Shown here one piece after another: positions 1 to 6,324 of a stretch of DNA of 12,952 bases. Position numbers and translations under genes: made by a program. The notes below the pieces were generated by a model. It ran no database searches, was not told the DNA's origin, and saw only the letters and a list, made by a program, of their open reading frames with translations. Source of the DNA: JALYIM01 sp040003205. Lineage in GTDB: Bacteria; Acidobacteriota; Terriglobia; Terriglobales; Acidobacteriaceae. The stretch lies in NCBI GenBank assembly GCA_040003205.1, contig JBDUDA010000060.1, positions 1-12,952 of the forward strand. Reading direction: 5' to 3'. Numbering within the stretch: the first letter of the stretch is position 1; every line of letters starts with the position of its first letter.

Positions 1-2
1 CG

Positions 3-221
3 GAATGGAAGAGGGTGACGCACGAACAGGGAGCCCCACAGTTTAGCGCCATGCCTTCGGTCAATCTCAGGCCGGCGCCGTCTGGTGTCGACATTGTGAT
101 TCGTTATATCACTCGTGCCGGCGTGAGAGTTGAGGCCCGGAATCAGCTGTTTGCGATGATCGTTGAGCTGATGCAGACTGCGGCAAAAATCGATAGAACT
201 GACCGTGCTATTTCGAAGTAA
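3..221 (+). CDS. C-terminal end of a probable mechanosensitive ion channel (MscS-type), 5' truncated by the window
   Basis: The reading frame is open from base 3 to a TAA at 219-221, so this is the last ~72 residues of a longer protein and the in-frame GTG at 15 need not be its start. The visible part runs EWKRVTHEQG, then SAMPSVNLRPAPSGVDIVIR and YITRAGVRVEARNQLF. A beta-strand-like hydrophobic stretch (VDIVIRYITRA) followed by an arginine-rich helix (ARNQLFAMIVELM) fits the cytoplasmic C-terminal domain of MscS-family channels, which release solutes on osmotic downshock. The membrane domain lies outside the window, so the family call rests on tail resemblance from memory. The last 14 bp overlap convergently with the 3' end of the minus-strand neighbour. 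The frame is clearly coding; the function is moderately supported. Confidence 0.6.
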   Translation, partial: EWKRVTHEQGAPQFSAMPSVNLRPAPSGVDIVIRYITRAGVRVEARNQLFAMIVELMQTAAKIDRTDRAISK

Positions 222-1272
222 CGTCTGACGGAGGCGGAACGCTTCGGTGCTTTAGCCATTCCATGCCATTGTTCCGTTTCCCGCTATTTTTCGGAAGCGT
301 CTCGAGATCCGGCATGAAGATTTGCAGTCCGGCTTCCGGAGTCATGCGCGTATATCCATTCACCAATTGATTCTGATAATTGTTGAGATCTAAATCAAAC
401 CAGGCATCGTTTGAGAGGTCCACCATGATCAGATCTACCTGATGCATGGTAAGTTTCCCGAAATCGATGGTGCCGTCGTCGAGACGCAGAAAATTCCTCC
501 ATTGCTCGACGCGGGCCACGTCATCTTCGGCATTTCCAAAGACTTCCTCGATGTCAGGAGTTACGACCCGCACTTTGCTCAATTGTCCACGAATGTGCGG
601 AGGCGGAAGCAATTTGAGAGTATCGAAATAAATGTCGTTGCCGGAAACTTCCACTCCAGGTATGCCTTCGGGATGAAACAGATCTGAAACGCTAATGTGT
701 AATCCACCCAAAAGCCCTTTGAATGGAATCTTGAGAACCGAGATTTTTGTGACATGCACCTGTATCCGGTTGTCAGCGGTTGCAGTAACGCTGCCGAGCA
801 CTTCGACCGGCAGCGAAATAAGTTTATGCAAAGTTCCTTGAAGTTTTATGAAGTCGCCGTCCGCCAAAAGGGTGATGTTTTTTAATGGCGAATTGGCGAC
901 GCCTCCTGCATTCAGAAACTTGCCAATATCTCCGATGTTCGCGCGCACCACGCCACTCTTGATGTCGATCACGAACGAATCAGGATCGTCAAAGTTTGGA
1001 TTGCGGTCCCGTCGCGTGCGGAGCATCTTTCCCCTCAGCCAACGCACATAAATGCGAAACTCAGGTCCCTTCCGCAGCATTAAGTTATGCGCAAAGATGG
1101 TCGTAGAGGCAGAGGGAGCAGTCTCGGGATTTGTGCCAGATGGCAGCGGCGTCTCTACCAAATTCTCCGGGTGAGCAGGCTCAGCTCCACTTCTCGTCAA
1201 TCTGAAACGCCACACCACAAATATAAGAAGAAGGACGCTGACAGAAATGACTATCGCAAAGCGGGCGCGCAT
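208..1272 (-). CDS. Membrane-anchored protein of unknown function, LmeA/DUF2993-like
   Basis: A 354-residue protein with an N-terminal hydrophobic segment (about residues 5-23, AIVISVSVLLLIFVVW) after two arginines. This looks like a signal anchor with the bulk of the protein in the periplasm. The body (about 60-300) is rich in alternating beta-strand pattern, with phrases such as LPVEVLGSVTATADNRIQVH and IPFKGLLGGLHISVSDLF. That pattern recalls the LmeA/DUF2993 and AsmA-like lipid-handling folds, but I see no catalytic motif and the assignment is by texture only. The start is the ATG at 1270-1272; no strong Shine-Dalgarno precedes it. The gene lies 129 bp downstream of the TonB-like gene on the same strand, so co-transcription is possible, and its 3' end overlaps the convergent channel gene by 14 bp. 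Confidence 0.7.
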   Translation of the reverse strand: MRARFAIVISVSVLLLIFVVWRFRLTRSGAEPAHPENLVETPLPSGTNPETAPSASTTIFAHNLMLRKGPEFRIYVRWLRGKMLRTRRDRNPNFDDPDSFVIDIKSGVVRANIGDIGKFLNAGGVANSPLKNITLLADGDFIKLQGTLHKLISLPVEVLGSVTATADNRIQVHVTKISVLKIPFKGLLGGLHISVSDLFHPEGIPGVEVSGNDIYFDTLKLLPPPHIRGQLSKVRVVTPDIEEVFGNAEDDVARVEQWRNFLRLDDGTIDFGKLTMHQVDLIMVDLSNDAWFDLDLNNYQNQLVNGYTRMTPEAGLQIFMPDLETLPKNSGKRNNGMEWLKHRSVPPPSDVTSK

Positions 1273-1401
1273 ATGAATTCATTCTAAGGGACTGGAGTGC
1301 CGGCGAAACTGAATTGGCGAACAATGCATAGTTTGCTTCCCGGCGGACGTGCCTAAAAGACGACTTTCGTGCGAATGGGTGGCACTGCTCGGCAGCGTCA
1401 A

Positions 1402-2115
1402 TCACCCTCCTGCCAGAGTGAAATTCACAGTGATCGTGGTCTCCACATCGACGGCCTCACCATTCAAAATGTAGGATTTGTATTTCCACTGCTTTACGGC
1501 ATCCATCGCCGCGGGAGACAGCATGGGATGTCCACTGATCAAGCGGAGATTCTGAATGGAACCGTCCCGGCCGATCCCGGCCTGGAGCGTCACCGATCCT
1601 TCGATGCGGGCCTGGCGTGCGAGTGACGGGTACACGGGCTGCACTTTATGAATCAACATCCCCTGAATCACACCGCGCGAAACAACGATTCGCTTCGGAT
1701 TAGAAGGTTTTGGGACGACCACTGCCGCCGGTGAATTCAAGAGACTGTAGAGCACTCCGTGCGGCTGTCCATCCGCAGCGCCGTAAGTGACGCCGACGGC
1801 CGTGGTTGGGGCTGCTACCTCTTCAATCATCCGAACACTGGTGGGAATTCTGCTCGGGAGGCGCAATTGTCCTCGCACAATATTGCTCTGGATTTGCCTT
1901 GCGGCTCTTGGCGGGGACGGAGCTATGCGCGTCGCAGATGGTGGCATCACCAGGGGAGTCACCAATTGTGACTTGGGTAAGGCTTCAGTAAACAACAGCG
2001 GAATCAGCACCAGGACGACCATCAAGCCCAGTTGAAGAAGGAAAGAAATGCTGGTGGTCGTGCTGCGTCGGGTCTTAAGCTTTCCAGCGGATTCAATGAG
2101 GCTGTCTTCGAACAT
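1402..2115 (-). CDS. TonB-family energy transducer protein
   Basis: A 237-residue inner-membrane protein of TonB architecture: a short cytoplasmic N-terminus (MFEDSLIESAGKLKTRRS), one membrane segment (about 23-44, ISFLLQLGLMVVLVLIPLLF), a proline-rich periplasmic linker (PLVMPPSATRIAPSPPRAAR), and a C-terminal TonB domain (about 155-235). That domain carries the typical VQPVYPSLARQARIEGSVTL start and the later AVKQWKYKSY and VETTITVNF strands. TonB proteins pass proton-motive energy from ExbB/ExbD to outer-membrane receptors. No exbB, exbD or receptor gene is nearby, so the partner is unknown, and some family members act in other envelope roles. The ATG at 2113-2115 has a good ribosome site (GGAAGGAGA, about 7 nt away). 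It is divergent from the Tat-exported ferritin-like gene. Confidence 0.88.
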   Translation of the reverse strand: MFEDSLIESAGKLKTRRSTTTSISFLLQLGLMVVLVLIPLLFTEALPKSQLVTPLVMPPSATRIAPSPPRAARQIQSNIVRGQLRLPSRIPTSVRMIEEVAAPTTAVGVTYGAADGQPHGVLYSLLNSPAAVVVPKPSNPKRIVVSRGVIQGMLIHKVQPVYPSLARQARIEGSVTLQAGIGRDGSIQNLRLISGHPMLSPAAMDAVKQWKYKSYILNGEAVDVETTITVNFTLAGG

Positions 2116-2532
2116 AAGGTTTCTCCTTCCCTTACGTTCTTTTAGACACCGACAGACGCATTTTGCGCCGAGAGGTAAATTAATTTGCCGGAGACAAAAG
2201 CCTGCTCATCAGCTTTGGAGGATGAGTTTGTCCCTTCACGTTTGTCCCCGGCCACTCCCCCTGGACGCTAAAGAACCAATTTGTTCGTCAGCAAAACAGT
2301 TGGAACTATTGATAAGTACGCACCATTCGGCAGTTTGGATTTGCTAAAAAACAAATAACATTTTTGGGCAACCTACGTGACAAAAGCCGCACCAGAAGAG
2401 GTGAGTCGGCAGTTGTCCCTTCTGGCTCCCGCGTAGTTGCAAGTTTTTGCGCTTGCTTTGGCCAATCACCAGCTTTGGACGGGGTAATTCCCAGCAATTG
2501 GTTTCAAAAATTCAAAATATATGAGGAGACCC
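2116..2532. promoter_or_regulatory. Divergent intergenic region between the tonB-like and ferritin-like genes
   Basis: This 417-bp stretch has no convincing gene and should hold the promoters of both flanking genes. The word TTGTCCC occurs three times on the plus strand (2228-2234, 2242-2248, 2414-2420). The first two belong to a 9-nt direct repeat GTTTGTCCC with a 14-nt period, and the first and third share TTGTCCCTTC. A second 10-mer, CAGCTTTGGA, is at 2210-2219 and 2470-2479. A near-palindrome GGTAAATTAATTTGCC spans 2174-2189. I could not find a clean -35/-10 pair for either direction, so promoter positions are not given. Confidence 0.45.
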
Positions 2533-3330
2533 ATGTCTAAGAAAGAGCTTTTAGAACGTATTGTTGACAGTCCAGTTGATCGCAGAAAATTCATGAAGCG
2601 CGCGGGTGCCACCGGTTTGGGCGTGGCTGCAATGACCATGATGGGTGGCAGCTTGGGAAAGCTCAATGCCGCTACCATCACCGATGCTGACATCGTTAAC
2701 TTCGCCTTGAACCTTGAATACCTGGAAGCTGAGTTTTATCTTATGGCGACCTACGGAACCACGCTGGTTCGCTCCGGAGTTATCTCGGCGGCGGATACAA
2801 CTGGTCCCACGACCGGTGGCAACATGGTGAATTTCGCTGGCGCTAACTCCGCCTTCGTCGCAAGCAATCTCCGCATTGATGAAGTTGCACACGTCAAGTA
2901 CCTGCGTACTGCGTTGGGAGCGGCGGCAGTCAAGAAGCCCGCCATCAATCTCGACGCCCTTGGCTATGGGTTTGCAGGCGTCAATGATTTCCTCAAACTC
3001 GGACGTCAGTTTGAAGATGTCGGCGTCAGCGCTTACTTGGGAGCTGCGCCCCTCATCAGCAGCAAGGCCTATCTGGACGCGGCAGCCCGCATCATGGATA
3101 CCGAAGCCCAGCACTCTGGCGCAGTAAGATTGCTCTGCGTTTGGAACGGCGTCAACAGCCCGGCAGTAGATGGCAAAGATGTCCCACCCACCCAAAGCAA
3201 GCCTTTCTGTGTTGACTCCAATGCGCTGTCGATTCCCCGGACAACCAGTGAAGTCTTGCACATCGTGTACGGTGGCGGCGCTCACTCCGGCGGATTCTAT
3301 CCCCAAGGTATGAACGGCACCATCAAGTAG
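2533..3330 (+). CDS. Tat-exported ferritin-like (Ferritin_2-type) protein
   Basis: A 265-residue protein starting with a twin-arginine signal (R17-R18 in DRRKFMKRAG, then hydrophobic GLGVAAMTMMGG, probable cleavage near LNA-A). The mature part has four-helix ferritin-like signatures: E62 and E65/E67 in NLEYLEAEFY, D116-E117-x-x-H120 in RIDEVAHVKY, E161 in QFEDVG, and E191-x-x-H194 in DTEAQH. The spacing suits a di-metal site of the ferritin-like superfamily, and many bacteria carry such proteins annotated as ferritin-like or desiccation-related; the actual role is unproven. The ATG at 2533 is preferred to the in-frame ATG at 2521 because GAGGAG (2524-2529) sits correctly upstream only of the former. 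A terminator follows, then tatA- and tatB-like genes that could serve its export. Confidence 0.85.
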   Translation: MSKKELLERIVDSPVDRRKFMKRAGATGLGVAAMTMMGGSLGKLNAATITDADIVNFALNLEYLEAEFYLMATYGTTLVRSGVISAADTTGPTTGGNMVNFAGANSAFVASNLRIDEVAHVKYLRTALGAAAVKKPAINLDALGYGFAGVNDFLKLGRQFEDVGVSAYLGAAPLISSKAYLDAAARIMDTEAQHSGAVRLLCVWNGVNSPAVDGKDVPPTQSKPFCVDSNALSIPRTTSEVLHIVYGGGAHSGGFYPQGMNGTIK

Positions 3331-3337
3331 TTGTTTA

Positions 3338-3380
3338 AAGCTGGCGAGGGGGATAATTCTCCTCGCTGGTTTTTCTTTCA
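3338..3380 (+). terminator. Rho-independent terminator after the ferritin-like gene
   Basis: A 9-bp stem, CTGGCGAGG (3341-3349) with CCTCGCTGG (3361-3369), includes two G-T wobbles and encloses an 11-nt loop. It is followed at once by TTTTTCTTTC. It lies 10 nt after the stop codon and before the tatA ribosome site, so it probably uncouples or attenuates transcription into the tat genes. Confidence 0.8.
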
Positions 3381-3402
3381 TTCGAGAACCCGGAGGGAAT
3401 CA

Positions 3403-3603
3403 ATGTTCGAAGGCTTGTTTCAACCAATGCATTTGCTGGTAATTGCTGGAATCGCGCTACTTATTTTTGGTCCCAAGAAACTTCCTGAACTCGGCAAGGG
3501 ATTGGGAGAAGGACTTCGCGGCTTCAAAGCAGCGATGAATCCTGCCGATGTTCCGGCTGTCGAAAAACCTGCTGCGACCAGTTCCGCGTCTGAAAAGAGT
3601 TAG
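3403..3603 (+). CDS. tatA: Sec-independent protein translocase TatA-like subunit
   Basis: A 66-residue protein with the TatA/E plan: a single N-terminal membrane helix (about 9-22, MHLLVIAGIALLIF), the hinge FGPKKLPELG, an amphipathic helix (GKGLGEGLRGFKAAM), and a short alanine/proline-rich acidic tail. TatA forms the pore-like element of the twin-arginine pathway that carries folded proteins across the inner membrane. The ATG at 3403 has an excellent ribosome site (GGAGG at 3392-3396, 6 nt away); the longer in-frame extension upstream runs through the terminator and is not credible. The tatB-like gene follows after 8 nt. tatC is not in the window. TatA versus TatE cannot be told apart from the sequence. 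Confidence 0.9.
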   Translation: MFEGLFQPMHLLVIAGIALLIFGPKKLPELGKGLGEGLRGFKAAMNPADVPAVEKPAATSSASEKS

Positions 3604-3611
3604 GAAAGCGC

Positions 3612-3881
3612 ATGAGCTTTTCGGAAATAATCTTTGTCGTGCTTTTGGGGCTGGTAGTCTTCGGCCCCAAAAAGCTTGTTCATGTGGGTAAGCAAGTTGG
3701 TCAGGCGCTAGCTGCATTCAAGAAGGCTACCGGCGAGTTTCAAAGCCAGCTGAGATCGGAAATTCTTACCGCGGACCAGCAGCAGGCCAAGCTACAGAAT
3801 AATCATCCTGTCGCCGAACCTCCCCTATTTGAATCTGGGCCGCCAGGTCGCAGGAGAGAAGCGCCAGCGAGTATTACTTAG
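3612..3881 (+). CDS. tatB: Sec-independent protein translocase TatB-like subunit
   Basis: An 89-residue protein opening MSFSEIIFVVLLGLVVFGPK, a close match to the TatB start pattern, including the conserved glutamate of the FSE motif just before the membrane helix. An amphipathic helix follows (GKQVGQALAAFKKATGEFQ) and then a polar tail ending in a basic PPGRRREAP segment. TatB works with TatC as the receptor for twin-arginine signals, which agrees with its place next to a twin-arginine cargo gene. It is shorter than the E. coli protein (about 170 residues), as in many bacteria, and a second TatA is possible. The ribosome site AGGA (3602-3605) overlaps the tatA stop codon, so the pair is translationally close. 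Confidence 0.82.
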   Translation: MSFSEIIFVVLLGLVVFGPKKLVHVGKQVGQALAAFKKATGEFQSQLRSEILTADQQQAKLQNNHPVAEPPLFESGPPGRRREAPASIT

Positions 3882-4303
3882 GTGCTATCCATATGGCACC
3901 GCTGGTTCATTGACCCGTTGGAGGCCGCTTGCTAAGTTGAGAGTGTACTTGGTGCGGTTTCGGCCTATCCCCCTGGCGCGAAGGCATCGTTGCTCATGGG
4001 ATGGGTCAATGAAAATCTTTCATCTCTGCTACGTCGCTATGGGATTCGCAGTGGCTCGCTGGGTATTCAAACGGGAGCCGGTCACGTTCGGCGATCCGGT
4101 GTCGCGTCTTCGAGTCTCTGGTCTCTTGTAAGAATCAATCGGCGGTCGCTCGCGACATAGGGTTTTTTGTCGGGAGTGATGTTGTGCAAACTCCACGTCC
4201 TAAGCCTCCGTTGTCCTCCTGACGCAGCGCAGCCCTTCGCGTCGCGAAGGGCTGCCAAGGAAGGATCCCTATAGTCATTCGAAGGCTGAGGTAAGGCACG
4301 TCT
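3882..4303. other. Gene-free region between convergent genes
   Basis: I see no credible gene in this 422-bp stretch; an open frame at 3829-4131 has no recognisable features and starts inside tatB. Directly on the tatB stop is a small hairpin, GGTGCTAT/ATGGCACC (3881-3900, one wobble), without a T tract. A weak GTCG-CTCG-CGAC hairpin (4145-4156) is followed six bases later by T6 (4163-4168). It may serve as a poor terminator for the tat genes. The perfect palindrome at 4229-4255 is listed separately. Confidence 0.5.
4229..4255. repeat. Perfect 27-nt palindrome, possible bidirectional terminator or REP-like element
   Basis: GCAGCCCTTCGCG (4229-4241) and CGCGAAGGGCTGC (4243-4255) are exact reverse complements around a single T. 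As RNA this gives a roughly 12-bp GC-rich stem with a tiny loop on either strand. It sits 49 nt beyond the stop of the minus-strand gene and downstream of the plus-strand tat genes, which suits transcript-end protection, but neither strand has a T tract after it. Confidence 0.7.
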
Positions 4304-5065
4304 TCAATCAATAATTTTCGAATCCTGCGGCAACGCCGGGGCGGTTTCTTTCTCCGGAGGGATTCCCTTAGCTTGCAGTATTGCCCAGTGCCACTCCTGG
4401 TCCGGATCCACGCTTCCGCTTAAGGCTCCGCGAAACTGCACGTTTGCTAACGGCGCAGCATCGCCCTTCAAGTGATAAAGAAGCGTCACATCGGCGGGCT
4501 TTTCCTGTGGCGTCGACGTTTGCTCGGCGGCGGTGATCAGGCGCGCGCCTCCGAAGTGTACAGTTTTGTCCTCGGAAGTCCGCACCAGCGTCAGTCCAAC
4601 GGTGATTTCCTTGATTTCCCATTCAGTACCGTTGTGGACGGAAATCTGAAGCTCGCCGCCTTCAATGCGGGCTGGGCCATCAATCTTGCTGATTTCTTCC
4701 TGGGGAAGGTCCTGTGATGCGAACGGCGCGTTGGCTTGCGAGCTCACATTGGCGCTGAACGACAAGTTGCAGCTTCCGTCCGGCGAAGACACTTTGAACT
4801 TCTTGGAGACTTCTTCAACAGGTTCGGGAACCGGGATGGCTACGACCGCGGCCGCCTTATTCTTTAGCCGCTGTGCTTCTACCTCTTTCATGGCCTTGGC
4901 AAAGTTGTCGTTATCAATAATGCTCTGCTGTGGCGGCGGCGCTTTGCTCTTGCGCAAAGAACGAGCCAGGTCACCGAGCGAGACTTCTCCCCCGCCCTGA
5001 GCCGCGGCGCCCATGGGCACCAACAGTGCAGCGACCAGGACTACAAGATAGGCATTGCGCTTCAT
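4304..5065 (-). CDS. Secreted hypothetical protein with signal peptide
   Basis: A 253-residue protein from the ATG at 5063-5065: MKRNAYLVVLVAALLVPMGA then AAQGGG, a standard Sec signal with probable cleavage after AAA or AQ. The next ~70 residues are charged and helical (SLGDLARSLRKSK, NFAKAMKEVEAQRLKNKAAA), then proline-rich. The C-terminal ~150 residues look like a beta-sandwich (LQISVHNGTEWEIKEITVGL), a texture seen in proteins that describe modified peptide or carbohydrate-like folds, but I recognise no family. An upstream in-frame TTG at 5095 would add ten residues; it is rejected because the ATG gives a clean signal peptide and a candidate -10 lies at the TTG. No Shine-Dalgarno is visible. 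A strong dyad occupies the bases just before the ATG. Confidence 0.72.
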   Translation of the reverse strand: MKRNAYLVVLVAALLVPMGAAAQGGGEVSLGDLARSLRKSKAPPPQQSIIDNDNFAKAMKEVEAQRLKNKAAAVVAIPVPEPVEEVSKKFKVSSPDGSCNLSFSANVSSQANAPFASQDLPQEEISKIDGPARIEGGELQISVHNGTEWEIKEITVGLTLVRTSEDKTVHFGGARLITAAEQTSTPQEKPADVTLLYHLKGDAAPLANVQFRGALSGSVDPDQEWHWAILQAKGIPPEKETAPALPQDSKIID

Positions 5066-5067
5066 GA

Positions 5068-5095
5068 TTGAGCGGGCAAAAGAACGCCCACTCAA
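5068..5095 (-). promoter_or_regulatory. 10-bp dyad immediately upstream of the secreted hypothetical gene
   Basis: On the minus strand TTGAGTGGGC (5095-5086) pairs with GCCCGCTCAA (5077-5068) around the loop GTTCTTTT. Nine pairs are Watson-Crick and one is a G-U wobble that forms only in the minus-strand RNA. It ends two bases before the ATG, where a ribosome site would be expected. It could be an operator over the transcription start or a translation-blocking hairpin. Confidence 0.5.
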
Positions 5096-5101
5096 ATTGT
5101 A
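5096..5101 (-). promoter_or_regulatory. Candidate -10 box (TACAAT) for the secreted hypothetical gene
   Basis: TACAAT on the minus strand, within ATATTTACAATTT, lies 30 bases before the ATG. A transcript would start near 5089. No convincing -35 is visible at 16-18 nt, so this is tentative. Confidence 0.3.
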
Positions 5102-5298
5102 AATATTTCAGCGAGTGCCGGGGCCTATCTCAGGGAAACGATGGTCGTAGATCTTTCGGTTTCTTGGTGTTTCCGAGGCCTAAGGGCGGGCAGGGAGGTC
5201 AAACCTGACTTCTGAGTGGCTAAAACCGTGAATATCTCTTAGAAATCAGTAAACCACCGCAACTCTCTATAAGCTATTATTAACACGTTTCCCGGTCT

Positions 5299-6294
5299 TC
5301 ACGCGATATTTTCCGTTCTTCCAGTCGTTATGCTCAAGTAAGCTGCGTCCAAAATCTGCTGATTCTTAACGCCCTCCTCGCCGGGAACCGGGAATTCGAT
5401 CTTGTGCATGATGGCGGTCGCAAACGCGTCCACTTGCCGCGCATAAGCAAGCCGATTGAAGATTGATTCTTTCTCTACGAGGTTTCCATCGCGAAAAAGT
5501 TGCAGTTCAATGGGACGATCCACCGTGAGCCCATTGTTGGCAAACAGAACGCCAGTCTCGCCAACAAATTCCAGTGGCGTGCGGTACTCTGCGCGAAACG
5601 ACACCAGCACAGTCCCCAAAGTCCCGCGTGAAAACTCCAGGCTGATGACAGCGGCGGATTCCATCCCTCCGAAACGCTCATCCAACACCGCCTGAGCGCC
5701 CACGCGCACGACTTCGTCCTGAAGAATGAAGCGCAGCGCATCAATCGCATGCACTCCGACATCGGCGATGGGACCTCCACCGGCAACCGTGGGATCGTTG
5801 ATCCACGTTCGAGGATGGTTCTCGGCGGCGGTGAAAGAAAATTCCGCGCGCGCGAAAATGGGCTTTCCAATCTGTCCGGCGGCGATGCGGTCCCGCAACC
5901 TCGCTGTACTCGCTTCGAAGCGAAAAACCTGCGCAACTCCCAAGAGCAGGTTGGCCTGGCGCGCCGCTTTCACCATCTGCTCGCATTCAGCAGCGTTCAT
6001 CCCCATGGGCTTTTCGCACAATACCGGCTTGCCGCAGCGGACGGCGGTGAGTACATCCTGTAAGTGCATGGCGTTCGGGGTGGTAACGAGGACAGCGTCC
6101 ACTTCGGGGGCCCGGCACAAGGCCTCGGCGGAATCGAACGCCAGCGGAATACCAAACTGTTTTGCGGAGGCCTGTGCTTTGCCCAGGTCGCGCCGCGATA
6201 AGGCGACAACTTTGCAATTGGTCGCCAGCGAAAAACCTGGCATCAATCTTTTGACTGCATGCAGGCCGAAGCCGACTATTCCGAAATTAATCAT
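5299..6294 (-). CDS. Gfo/Idh/MocA family NAD(P)-dependent oxidoreductase
   Basis: A 331-residue cytoplasmic dehydrogenase. The N-terminal Rossmann fold begins INFGIVGFGLHAVKRL, with G8-x-G10 of the dinucleotide loop. ALSRRD (31-36) follows the second strand, where the arginines may favour NADP, and TTPNAMH (71-77) is typical. The family motif E94-K95-P96 (VLCEKPMG) supplies the catalytic lysine. The C-terminal substrate domain has GGGPIADVGVHAID (172-185) with D178, H182 and D185, the usual active-site set. These enzymes oxidise or reduce sugars, inositols and related compounds; the substrate here cannot be read from sequence. Length and motifs look intact. It starts 30 bp downstream of the beta-propeller gene and may be in one transcript with it. 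No clear ribosome site is seen. Confidence 0.9.
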   Translation of the reverse strand: MINFGIVGFGLHAVKRLMPGFSLATNCKVVALSRRDLGKAQASAKQFGIPLAFDSAEALCRAPEVDAVLVTTPNAMHLQDVLTAVRCGKPVLCEKPMGMNAAECEQMVKAARQANLLLGVAQVFRFEASTARLRDRIAAGQIGKPIFARAEFSFTAAENHPRTWINDPTVAGGGPIADVGVHAIDALRFILQDEVVRVGAQAVLDERFGGMESAAVISLEFSRGTLGTVLVSFRAEYRTPLEFVGETGVLFANNGLTVDRPIELQLFRDGNLVEKESIFNRLAYARQVDAFATAIMHKIEFPVPGEEGVKNQQILDAAYLSITTGRTENIA

Positions 6295-6324
6295 GGAAAT
6301 GCGGTGCTCGAATTCCCGCAGATT

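Noticed and set aside
1181..1405. A 74-codon minus-strand frame bridging the gap between the TonB-like and LmeA-like genes
   Set aside because: It overlaps the N-terminus of the downstream gene, has no ribosome site and no signal or domain pattern.
2551..3381. A 276-codon minus-strand open frame opposite the ferritin-like gene
   Set aside because: It is the shadow of a gene with a Tat signal, conserved metal ligands and a good ribosome site; the antisense product has no family features and runs through the terminator.
3829..4131. A 100-codon plus-strand frame after tatB
   Set aside because: It begins inside tatB, is arginine-rich without recognisable motifs, and has no ribosome site.
5205..5235. 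GAGTGGCTAAAACCGTGA as a decayed copy of the TAAA-loop hairpin
   Set aside because: The resemblance to CGGCTAAAGCCG is real but the stem no longer pairs, so it may be chance.
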